This document shows, one piece after another, positions 16,701 through 23,325 of a stretch of DNA of 51,869 bases; position 1 is the first letter of the stretch; the number at the start of each line of letters is the position of its first letter. The position numbers were made by a program, and so were the translations under genes. The notes under the pieces were generated by a model, which made no database searches, had not been told where the DNA came from, and saw only the letters and a list, made by a program, of their open reading frames with translations. Source of the DNA: Moheibacter sp035515075 (GTDB lineage Bacteria; Bacteroidota; Bacteroidia; Flavobacteriales; Weeksellaceae); contig DATJBZ010000036.1 of assembly GCA_035515075.1 (NCBI GenBank), positions 1 through 51,869 on the forward strand, given 5' to 3'.

Positions 16701-17174
16701 GAAGTAGCTGCAGGGGCAACTTATTCATTGCCTGATTATTGGGCTGAAGGTGGCGTGACCGCAGTGGATAATTGTTCAACTTTGGCACAAAAAACACAAA
16801 GTCCAATGGCAGGAACGGCCTTGTCAGTAGGAACGCATACGATCGAATTCAGCGTGAAAGATGCCGCTGGGAATGTTTCAAATTGTAGTTTTGAATTGAC
16901 AGTGGATGGGACTTTGGGGTTGAATGAACTTTCATTGGGGGATGCGGTTCAAATTCATCCGAATCCGACCGATAACTTTGTGACGATTTCAAGTACCCAA
17001 AAAATTGCCAAAGTGGTGATTTTGGACATGAGTGGTAAAAAGGTGCATGAAGCCCGTTGGGACAATTCATCCACTGAGAATACTTATTCGATCAAGCATC
17101 TTCCAACAGGAACTTATTTGATTCAAATCGTGGGTGAAAAACAAACCGTAGTCAAAAAAATGATTAAGAAATAA
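13713..17174 (+). CDS. Secreted M36 (fungalysin) metalloprotease with T9SS tail
   Basis: A 1153-aa secreted zinc protease. Signal peptide residues 1-22 are followed by an FTP/PepSY-type propeptide (to about 210), then the M36 catalytic domain with HEYGHGITNR (zinc His pair and catalytic Glu, about 432-441) and GEGWGDWFG (third ligand Glu, about 462). After the protease comes a PKD-like segment, then a HYR domain beginning at about 725. The HYR domain is interrupted at about residue 752 by a beta-sandwich domain of about 180 residues (ENFDQVNRPNLPQGWTT...) and resumes at about 936 (TVTQIAGLASGSQFPLGTTT). A second HYR repeat follows. The C-terminus (IHPNPTDNFVTIS...GTYLIQIVGEKQTVVKKMIKK) is a type A T9SS sorting domain, so the protein should be exported and surface-attached or released. 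It is probably monocistronic, with promoter and terminator on either side. Confidence 0.93.
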   Translation: MIKQFIKLKFLGLLFLGTGLFAQIANRPNDVLVKQSLMASSAERTLLAEDMNYAVTDFHSSKKSGVQHIYLRQTYNGLEIVGTESSIHLSSTGQVASVNNQFVNSLEKSAGKVSSNPQLDAKQAVVSVASQLGYSITKDLRVLSQGFNSDRMTRLSDGGISKSEIPVRLMYFLKEDKSLALVWELSIQSNQEAEWYNVWVDASNGQIIEKNNWINSCGFDHAHEEEDFFHFQSQPTVKESFGSVLAPEAIQGSYMVFAMPLESPYFGDRTLLLADDVVNTNASPYGWHDTNGSPGPEYTTTRGNNVNAYEDGDNYGFQPNGGSNLVFNFPFNQNYSYSNQYESAAITNLFYWNNIIHDVFYEYGFDEASGNFQQNNYGKGGLGNDFVFAEAQDNESTCNANFGTPPDGQNPVMQMFICGNKDGDYDNLVIIHEYGHGITNRLTGGAGNVNCLNSFYTPEQMGEGWGDWFGMMMTMKAGDQRTDPRTVGTYLFGQGPGGAGIRQYPYSTNMNVNPHTYNSIKNAAVPHGVGSVWAVMLWDMTWDLIDQHGFDPDIYNGTGGNNIALHLVVEALKLQPCSPGFVDGRDAILLADQLLYGGENQCLIWNAFARRGLGFSANQGSSGSTTDGTQAFDTPSDTAAFVAPDDVCVDKGLMTGLGGGTPFGGVYSGPGVTDDGNGSTYTFDPTVAGIGVHTIKYSVAASSCAPASSDTDQIEVTEGLMAVCPNDIQVETSDSNCSAVVAYAMPEGVSGCKAVSGENFDQVNRPNLPQGWTTSSESGSNNLWTTVNSQSSSSPNAAFASNRSSTSLSSLASPEFVIEGPNAKLKFKFSYNTESSYDGAVLEYSMNNGAWSDILNGGGTFVSGGYNGSLSTSYGNPLGGRQAWTGNSNGFVSVEVNLSAAMNGKNVKFRWRMGSDSGYSQTGVWLDNVEIEGISSPVPTVTQIAGLASGSQFPLGTTTNTFEIKDGAGNVKTCSFDVVVNDATAPVLTCPADQTVEVAAGATYSLPDYWAEGGVTAVDNCSTLAQKTQSPMAGTALSVGTHTIEFSVKDAAGNVSNCSFELTVDGTLGLNELSLGDAVQIHPNPTDNFVTISSTQKIAKVVILDMSGKKVHEARWDNSSTENTYSIKHLPTGTYLIQIVGEKQTVVKKMIKK

Positions 17175-17195
17175 AAAAACAAACCCATAAAATTC

Positions 17196-17237
17196 AACCT
17201 GTTGAGTGTTCTTAGAATCTGCTCAACAGGTTTTTTT
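17196..17237 (+). terminator. Strong terminator after the M36 protease gene
   Basis: An 11-bp perfect stem AACCTGTTGAG / CTCAACAGGTT with a 15-base loop is followed by a T run. It begins 22 bases past the stop codon. Confidence 0.85.
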
Positions 17238-17266
17238 ATTATCTTCACTTTTGGAATGAATATTTT

Positions 17267-17854
17267 ATGAGGCTTCTGATTCAATGTATTGCTTTTTTTC
17301 TTTTCTCATTTGTATTGTTGAATTGTGAATCAAAAGAATTGTCGAACCAACATTTGACTGTGAAAGAAGAAACTTTGTCTAGAATTCTGAATCAAAGTTT
17401 GAAAGAAGATTTGCCTTCGTTCATTCAATTGAGAGAGTCATTGAGTAAAGAAATAGACAATAAACCATTATCAAATGCATTGATTCATTTTTTGATTACC
17501 GAGGAATTCATCTATTTCCATATTTCTTCAATGGATTGTTTTGAGGGATCTTTTTATCAATTCAAAGAAAACAATCATTTTATTTTAATCGATTCAAGAA
17601 GCTATCAACCAGAACGTTATTTTTATTTGAATAATTTAGAAATAATAGAAAGAGCATTTGACGATGTTCAAATTTGCGAGGATTGGTTTTGGTTAAAAGG
17701 AAAATATATTAATATTGACAATAAATTAAAATTGGAGAAAATTTCTACTTTCTTTGATAATACTTATTCAGAAACATTTTACGATAAGAAAGATTCAGCT
17801 TATTTATACAAAGAAGGAATATTAATGCTAGAACCAGAACCAACTCCTAACTAA
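17267..17854 (+). CDS. Putative lipoprotein, unknown function
   Basis: A 195-residue protein whose N-terminus MRLLIQCIAFFLFSFVLLNC has a lipobox-like LLNC, with Cys20 as the likely lipidated residue. The mature part is acidic and aromatic-rich and contains two further Cys (MDCFEG, QICEDW). No family is recognised. Its last bases overlap the end of the convergent methyltransferase gene (stops at 17854 and 17847), so the two transcripts overlap. Confidence 0.65.
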   Translation: MRLLIQCIAFFLFSFVLLNCESKELSNQHLTVKEETLSRILNQSLKEDLPSFIQLRESLSKEIDNKPLSNALIHFLITEEFIYFHISSMDCFEGSFYQFKENNHFILIDSRSYQPERYFYLNNLEIIERAFDDVQICEDWFWLKGKYINIDNKLKLEKISTFFDNTYSETFYDKKDSAYLYKEGILMLEPEPTPN

Positions 17855-18617
17855 TTTTCCGCACCACCGGCAGAACTTCATTTTTTTCCAAAGCAAAACG
17901 CTGGATTTCTTTTGCTGAAAGCTTTTCGGATAAATTGATTTTTTCGACTGAAAAACCAATTGAAGCCAAAGTATCGTAATAATCCCTGCCATAAACGCGG
18001 ACATGATCGTATTGTCCAAATTTCTCAATCCGTTCTTTTCGGTCGGTAATCGTGGGGTCTTCAAAGGTTTTTTCCAATTGATACCGAATTGGCACTTGAA
18101 AAATTCCCCAACCTTTGGGTTTCATCACCCGAAACAATTCATTCAAAGCTTTTTGGTCATTTTCAACATGTTCCAAAACATGGTTACAGAAAATCACATC
18201 AAAACTTTCATTGTCAAAAGGCAAGGCTTGAATATCGGCTTTCACGTCAGCCAATGGCGATTCCAAATCACAAGTCACGTAGTCTAGATTGTTCATTTTT
18301 CGGAATCGTTGGTAAAAAGCTTGTTCGGGTGCAATGTGCAACACCCGGTAGTTTTTGGTGAAGAAGTCGGTTTCTCTTTCCAAATACAACCACATCAACC
18401 GATGGCGCTCCAAAGAAAGCGTGCCCGGAGACAAGGCGTTTTGTCGTTGCTTTTCATAGCCATAAGGCAAGAATTTTCTGTAATTTTTTCCGTCAATTGG
18501 ATCGGTAAAATTGTTTCCTTTGTAAAATTCGACCAAAATCGGCCGCGCCCAAATACTCATTCGAATCAACCAAGTTCGTGGGAAGATTTGCAGTATCTTT
18601 TTCAACAAAGCTTTCAC
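17847..18617 (-). CDS. SAM-dependent methyltransferase (Methyltransf_11 type)
   Basis: A 256-residue class I methyltransferase. The SAM-binding motif I is degenerate (VLHIAPEQAFYQRF, about residues 92-105). CDLESPLADVKADIQALPF carries the acidic motif II and adenine-contact Asp, and FDVIFCNHVLEHVEND with RVMKPKGWGIFQVP are motifs IV and VI. The basic, aromatic N-terminus (RTWLIRMSIWARP) may lie near the membrane. The start ATG overlaps the dgkA stop by 4 bases (ATGA), so translation is probably coupled. Substrate is unknown; adjacency to dgkA hints at lipid or envelope metabolism (inference). Confidence 0.85.
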   Translation of the reverse strand: MKALLKKILQIFPRTWLIRMSIWARPILVEFYKGNNFTDPIDGKNYRKFLPYGYEKQRQNALSPGTLSLERHRLMWLYLERETDFFTKNYRVLHIAPEQAFYQRFRKMNNLDYVTCDLESPLADVKADIQALPFDNESFDVIFCNHVLEHVENDQKALNELFRVMKPKGWGIFQVPIRYQLEKTFEDPTITDRKERIEKFGQYDHVRVYGRDYYDTLASIGFSVEKINLSEKLSAKEIQRFALEKNEVLPVVRKIS

Positions 18618-18970
18618 GACAGGTTCAAAATTTTTGGCAAATAAATGATGGCGCTGACGATAACCGCTAAAGTTGAAGCAATGAAAGTCGCTGCTGCAGC
18701 GACATCTTTCACTCTTTTGATGCTTTCGTCTCTTTCCAAAGTCACCCGATCGGACAAGATCTCCAAAGCGGTATTCAAATATTCAGCAATGCCCACTCCA
18801 AACATCACGATCAAAATCAGCAAAAATTCAAATTGAGTCACTTGAAGGAAGGCAGCAATCAATAAATTCACCACCAAAACGGCTGCCCAAATTTGAACAT
18901 TTCGTTCGGTACGCAAGGCATAGAAAATGCCGTTGATCGCGTGTTTTGCTGATTGTAAAAACCGAAACAT
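18614..18970 (-). CDS. dgkA: Diacylglycerol/undecaprenol kinase family protein
   Basis: A small integral-membrane kinase of 118 aa with three hydrophobic helices. The family motifs are intact: Glu in RTERNVQIW (residue 22), EYLNTALE (63-70, the catalytic and metal Glu pair plus Asn) and VKDVAAAA (87-94). In Gram-negative bacteria DgkA recycles diacylglycerol made during lipid-headgroup transfer; Gram-positive relatives act on undecaprenol. The substrate of Bacteroidota forms is not certain. It lies 5 bp after map and overlaps the methyltransferase start by 4 bp. Confidence 0.92.
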   Translation of the reverse strand: MFRFLQSAKHAINGIFYALRTERNVQIWAAVLVVNLLIAAFLQVTQFEFLLILIVMFGVGIAEYLNTALEILSDRVTLERDESIKRVKDVAAAATFIASTLAVIVSAIIYLPKILNLS

Positions 18971-18975
18971 GGGCG

Positions 18976-19785
18976 TTATTTTTTATAAAGAAATGGTTTT
19001 TCTTCGTCACTTTCAATGCCCAAAGCCTCGTAAACATATTGAAAAGTCGATAGCAAAGTCGGTTGTCCGTCGATGATCGCCACATCGTGCTCAAAATGTG
19101 CAGAATCTTTGTTGTCGCGCGTGGTCACCGTCCAGCCATCTTTGTGAAAACGTACCTTGTCGGTGCCTAAATTGATCATCGGTTCGATGGCCAACGCAAT
19201 GCCTTCTTTCAATACTTTTCCAGTACCTCTTCGGCCATAATTCGGCACTTGTGGATCTTCGTGCATTTCTCTGCCCAAACCGTGTCCGACCAATTCTTTG
19301 ACCACGCCATAGCCTTCTTTTTCGCAATAGGTTTGAATCGCATGGCCAATGTCGCCCACGCGATTGCCGGGCAATACTTGCTCAATTCCTTTGTACAAAG
19401 ATTCTTTGGTGATTTTCAATAGTTTCTTGATTTCTGGTGACACTTCACCGACTTCAAAAGTATAGGCATGATCGCCCACAAAACCATTCATGAAAACGCC
19501 ACAATCTACAGAAATGATGTCGCCTTCTTCCAAAGGCGTTTCATTGGGAATGCCGTGCACCACTTGTTCGTTGGGCGACATGCAAAGCGAATTCGGAAAT
19601 CCACCGTAGCCCAAAAAAGCAGGTTCTCCACCGTGGTCTTTGATGAAATCGTGCGCCAATTTGTCCAAATAAAGGGTCGTTACGCCGGGTTTAATTTCTT
19701 TTGCAACCATGCCCAAGGTTTTGGAAACCAATTGCGCACTTTGGTACATTAACGCTAATTCTTCTTTTGTTTTTAATACAATCAT
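18976..19785 (-). CDS. map: Methionine aminopeptidase, type I
   Basis: Removes the initiator Met from nascent proteins. At 269 aa it is a type Ia enzyme without an N-terminal zinc extension. The five dinuclear-metal ligands are present: D94 (VDCGVF), D105 (VGDHAY), H168 (GHGLG), E201 (AIEPM) and E232 (HFEHD), plus catalytic H77 (VVHGIP). Its ATG shares bases with the TGA of the upstream HAD gene (ATGA overlap), and dgkA follows 5 bp later. Confidence 0.96.
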   Translation of the reverse strand: MIVLKTKEELALMYQSAQLVSKTLGMVAKEIKPGVTTLYLDKLAHDFIKDHGGEPAFLGYGGFPNSLCMSPNEQVVHGIPNETPLEEGDIISVDCGVFMNGFVGDHAYTFEVGEVSPEIKKLLKITKESLYKGIEQVLPGNRVGDIGHAIQTYCEKEGYGVVKELVGHGLGREMHEDPQVPNYGRRGTGKVLKEGIALAIEPMINLGTDKVRFHKDGWTVTTRDNKDSAHFEHDVAIIDGQPTLLSTFQYVYEALGIESDEEKPFLYKK

Positions 19786-20201
19786 ATCCCAAAAAATCCT
19801 CTTTTTTTCTTTCTCTTTTTTTCTTTTCCGTTGATGCTGATGGAAAATTCAATTCGCTTTTCAATGATTTGAATGACTTCTCCCCAACCAGGAAATCCGC
19901 CCAAATTTCGGTCGTCAATGAACAAATCTGCATTGATTTTTCGACTTTGGGTGGCTTCATTAAACTCTTCTTCCTCAAAACTTGCATTCACGGCATAAAA
20001 TTCAATGCCATTTTCTTTGCAAAACTGAACGGCTTCTTCCAAGGCTTTTCCACTTCGGTAGGTCCATAAAATCAAACGATGGCCTTGCGCCTGTAAGTGT
20101 TTCAGTGATTCAAAAGCGAAAATCATCGGTTTGCCAATTCGCGGATACGCATCTTCTACAATGGTTCCGTCGAAGTCTACCGCTATGATGTAACTTTTCA
20201 T
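19782..20201 (-). CDS. Small HAD-superfamily phosphatase, BT0820-like
   Basis: A 139-aa HAD protein. Motif I is VDFDGTIVE (residues 8-16, nucleophile and acid/base Asp), motif II is LWTYRSG (Thr), and the late acidic motif is NADLFIDDRNLGG (about 90-102). There is no cap domain, which is characteristic of the small BT0820-type hydrolases of Bacteroidota. The C-terminus is an extremely basic tail (GKEKKRKKKRGFFGI) that could contact nucleic acid, ribosomes or membrane. The substrate is unknown. It starts 27 bp after gpmI and overlaps map by 4 bp. Confidence 0.82.
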   Translation of the reverse strand: MKSYIIAVDFDGTIVEDAYPRIGKPMIFAFESLKHLQAQGHRLILWTYRSGKALEEAVQFCKENGIEFYAVNASFEEEEFNEATQSRKINADLFIDDRNLGGFPGWGEVIQIIEKRIEFSISINGKEKKRKKKRGFFGI

Positions 20202-20228
20202 GTTGTGAGGAGTTTAAGCGGGGCAAAA

Positions 20229-21752
20229 TTACGAATTAATTTTGAGCAAAACATTTCCTGTCATTTCTTCTGGAATTGGAATGCCCATCAACTTCAAAAT
20301 CGTCGGTGCAATATCGCCTAATTTTCCATTTTGAATGCCTCGGTTGTTGCTTTTTTCAATCAAAAAGAAAGGCACCAAATTCATGCTGTGCTGCGTATTG
20401 GGCGAACCATCGGCATTGACCATACAATCAGAATTGCCATGGTCTGCCAAGATGATGACCGAATAATCACTTTCTAAAGCTTGCTGAACAATTTTTTCTG
20501 TGCATTGGTCCACAATTTCTGCTGCTTGAACCGCCGCATCAAAATTCCCGGTATGACCGACCATGTCCGTATTGGCAAAATTCAAACAAATGAAATCCGC
20601 TGCTTGATTTTTGATTTCAGGCAAAATATTTTCAGTGATTTCATGTGCGGCCATTTCGGGTTTCAAATCATAGGTAGAAACGTCTTTGGGCGAAGGACAC
20701 AAAATCCTTTTTTCACCTTCAAAGGGTTCTTCTCGTCCACCTGAAAAGAAAAAAGTCACGTGCGGATATTTTTCAGTTTCGGCAATTCGAATTTGGGTTT
20801 TTCCATGACTTTCCAACACTTCGCCCAAGGTATGGGTGATTTCATCTTCGTCATAAACCACTGCGACATCCGTAAAGGTTTTGTCATAATTGGTCAAGGT
20901 AATGTAACGAAGCGGCAATTTTTGCATGCCGTATTCATGAAAGTTTTTTTGGGTCAAAACTTCTGTGATTTCACGTCCTCGGTCGGTTCTGAAATTGAAA
21001 TTAATTACCACATCGCCTTCTTCGATCAATCCATTTTTATCGACCAAAATTGGTTGTAGAAATTCATCAGAAATGCCTGCTTCATAAGAAGCTTGGATGG
21101 CCTGAATCGGATGGTTGGTTGCTTTGCCCAATCCTTTGACCATTAAATCATAGGCCAATTTGATTCTTTCCCAACGTTTGTCTCGGTCCATCGCGTAAAA
21201 TCGACCGATGATGGTGGCGATTTTTCCGGTAGAATCCTTCATTTTCTCTTGCAAATCCGCCAGCAAATGTTGTCCACTGTGCGGATCGCAATCCCGTCCA
21301 TCGGTGAAAGCATGCACGTATACTTTGTCATTTAATCCAAAAGTTTTGGCCGCTTCCAACAGTCCGATCAAATGCTGGATGTGCGAATGAACACCACCGT
21401 CAGACGTTAATCCAATGAAATGCACCTTTTTTTGTTGGTCCAAAGCATATTGAAATGCATCGGTCAAGACTTTTTCGTTTAAAAAAGTTTTGTTCTCGGT
21501 CGCCATATTGATTCTCACCAAGTTTTGATACACCACGCGGCCGGCACCTAAATTCATGTGTCCCACTTCTGAATTGCCCATTTGGCCCAAAGGCAAACCG
21601 ACTTCTCGTCCATAAGTAACCAAAGTGGCGTGTGGATATTTTTGGAAACAAGCATCAATAAAAGGCGTATTGGCTTTTGCAATGGCCGAAGTAGTTGGGT
21701 CAGGATTGATGCCCCAACCATCTAAAATCATCAACAAAACACGTTGGTCCAT
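20229..21752 (-). CDS. gpmI: 2,3-bisphosphoglycerate-independent phosphoglycerate mutase
   Basis: Interconverts 3- and 2-phosphoglycerate in glycolysis using two Mn ions and a phosphoserine intermediate. The 507 aa are standard. MILDGWGI at residues 8-15 gives the first metal Asp, MGNSEVGHMNLGAGR (about 58-72) carries the nucleophilic Ser, DGRDCDPHSG is the substrate-binding stretch, and LADHGNSD near the C-terminus supplies further metal ligands. It is the first gene of the minus-strand operon. The ATG is preceded by AT-rich DNA with a TAAATTTA box on the minus strand (21771-21778). Confidence 0.97.
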   Translation of the reverse strand: MDQRVLLMILDGWGINPDPTTSAIAKANTPFIDACFQKYPHATLVTYGREVGLPLGQMGNSEVGHMNLGAGRVVYQNLVRINMATENKTFLNEKVLTDAFQYALDQQKKVHFIGLTSDGGVHSHIQHLIGLLEAAKTFGLNDKVYVHAFTDGRDCDPHSGQHLLADLQEKMKDSTGKIATIIGRFYAMDRDKRWERIKLAYDLMVKGLGKATNHPIQAIQASYEAGISDEFLQPILVDKNGLIEEGDVVINFNFRTDRGREITEVLTQKNFHEYGMQKLPLRYITLTNYDKTFTDVAVVYDEDEITHTLGEVLESHGKTQIRIAETEKYPHVTFFFSGGREEPFEGEKRILCPSPKDVSTYDLKPEMAAHEITENILPEIKNQAADFICLNFANTDMVGHTGNFDAAVQAAEIVDQCTEKIVQQALESDYSVIILADHGNSDCMVNADGSPNTQHSMNLVPFFLIEKSNNRGIQNGKLGDIAPTILKLMGIPIPEEMTGNVLLKINS

Positions 21753-21944
21753 AACGATAAAAATTTTGGCTAAATTTAGTGATAATGCTGAGGAATGACG
21801 GAGGAAAATGAAAAAAATGGGCTTGTGCTAATTGAAACCAAAAAAAGTCAAATGTCGCATTCAAACAGTCAAATGAAACAGTTGTGCTTAGTGGTTATAT
21901 TTTTAATGTTGATTTAGATCATAAATCGCGTTCGAAAGTATTTT

Positions 21945-21952
21945 TATATTTG
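21945..21952 (+). promoter_or_regulatory. Putative -7 box TATATTTG of the copper operon
   Basis: A perfect TAnnTTTG match ends 7 bases before the ATG at 21960. No TTG is found at the usual distance. A start of transcription at the normal offset would fall on or beside the ATG, so the mRNA could be leaderless. Confidence 0.45.
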
Positions 21953-21959
21953 TTGGGAA

Positions 21960-22337
21960 ATGAGCGCGCGTCAACTTGCTATATCGTTTTTGTTAATTTT
22001 CGTCCTTGTCTTTAGTATGATGAAAAATTCGTTGATGCTTTCTTTTTATTTGATTGATACAGAAGATTTCGTGGAGCTTTTTTGTGAAAACAAAGAAAAG
22101 CCTGAAATGAAATGTAACGGAAAATGTGAGTTGTCCAAATTGGCAAAAGAAGACAATCAACCTTCAAAAACTACTTCTATACTTGATTCCTTACAAAATG
22201 AATTGGTCTATTATGCCAGTTCGTTTACTTGTAATTTTGATTTACTGCTCAAAGAAGAAAAACATCAATTTGGGTATCAAAACCTGTATTCTTATTCCTA
22301 TTCCCAATCGATTACCCATCCACCTGTTTTAATTTAA
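21960..22337 (+). CDS. Small periplasmic protein with a CNGKC motif, copper locus
   Basis: A 125-residue protein with one N-terminal hydrophobic segment (signal or anchor, residues 7-28). A Cys cluster FCENKEKPEMKCNGKCELSK follows with C42, C52 and C56. Proteins with this ENK-KP-CNGKC signature occur upstream of TonB-dependent receptors in many Bacteroidota; the clustered Cys and Met suggest metal binding outside the cytoplasm. It is followed by a Met/His-rich lipoprotein and an OprC-like receptor, which points to copper. An internal start at M20 or M21 is possible. Confidence 0.7.
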   Translation: MSARQLAISFLLIFVLVFSMMKNSLMLSFYLIDTEDFVELFCENKEKPEMKCNGKCELSKLAKEDNQPSKTTSILDSLQNELVYYASSFTCNFDLLLKEEKHQFGYQNLYSYSYSQSITHPPVLI

Positions 22338-22379
22338 TGCATTCAATTTCTCAGTTTATTTCAAGCTGACAATCATGTT

Positions 22380-22403
22380 GTTGTAGAATTTTTATTCTTC
22401 AAC
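22380..22403. other. Intercistronic hairpin
   Basis: GTTG-T-AGAAT and ATTCT-T-CAAC pair around a TTTT loop (one mismatch) in the 101-bp gap between the CNGKC gene and the lipoprotein gene. It could adjust relative expression by attenuation or RNA protection; there is no T run, so it is not a classic terminator. Confidence 0.3.
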
Positions 22404-22438
22404 CCTTTCTGAATATCAATAAATTAAAACAAAAAAAT

Positions 22439-23287
22439 ATGAAATTTTTAAAATTTGCTTTTGCATTTTGGGCAATGACCTTGATTCTATCTTGCTCAGA
22501 CGACGATAACCAAGACAATAACCTTCCACAAATCGATGAAACCGCTGATTTGATTTTGACAAAAACCATGGCAAACTCCGATCATACTTTGGCGATTTTC
22601 ACCAAAAATGGAAAATTCACCGAAGGATACAATCAAGTATTTGTACAAGTAAAAGACGCGGACAATCAATACCTTTCCAATGTTTCTCTCGATTGGAAAC
22701 CAATGATGCACATGGCAAATATGATGCACTCTGGACCACATTCTGGATTTTCTAAAGTAGAAGGAAAACAAAGTTTATACGAAGCGTATGTCGTTTTTCA
22801 AATGGCAGGAAATGCCACAGAATATTGGGAATTGACCTTCAATTATACGATCAATGGTGTGCCTTACGAAATGGTTGAATCGATTGATGTGCAAACTTCT
22901 CCCAAACGAAGAGTCGCTAGCTTTAAAGGAAGTGATCAACAAAAATACATTCTTGCTTTGATTGAACCTTCTGCACCAAAAGTAGCGGTGAATGATATGA
23001 CCGTCGGTGTTTTTGCGATGGAATCGATGGCGAATTTCCCAATCGTGAATCAATACAAAGTAAAAATTGATCCAAGAATGCCCAGCATGGGAAATCATGG
23101 CTCACCCAACAATGTGGATTTGATGCAAATTTCGAATGGATTTTACCAAGGAAAACTCAGTTTGACAATGAGTGGTTATTGGAAAATCAATTTGATGTTG
23201 GAAAATGAAAATGGTGAAATTCTAAAAGGAGAACCCATCACCGAATCCAACGAAAGCAGCAGTATTTATTTTGAAATTGAATTTTAA
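22439..23287 (+). CDS. Met/His-rich lipoprotein with YtkA-like repeats, copper locus
   Basis: A 282-aa lipoprotein (ILSC lipobox, Cys19) with an acidic linker. The body seems to hold two similar beta domains of the FixH/YtkA type. Each carries a Met/His-rich loop: WKPMMHMANMMHSGPHSGF (residues 87-105) and RMPSMGNHGSPN (213-224). Such Met/His loops bind Cu(I) and Cu(II) in periplasmic copper proteins. It lies between the CNGKC protein and the receptor gene (38 bp gap). I infer that it captures copper at the outer membrane and hands it over. Confidence 0.78.
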   Translation: MKFLKFAFAFWAMTLILSCSDDDNQDNNLPQIDETADLILTKTMANSDHTLAIFTKNGKFTEGYNQVFVQVKDADNQYLSNVSLDWKPMMHMANMMHSGPHSGFSKVEGKQSLYEAYVVFQMAGNATEYWELTFNYTINGVPYEMVESIDVQTSPKRRVASFKGSDQQKYILALIEPSAPKVAVNDMTVGVFAMESMANFPIVNQYKVKIDPRMPSMGNHGSPNNVDLMQISNGFYQGKLSLTMSGYWKINLMLENENGEILKGEPITESNESSSIYFEIEF

Positions 23288-23325
23288 GCTGAATTCAATT
23301 AAAAACATTCATTAAAAATTGAGCT

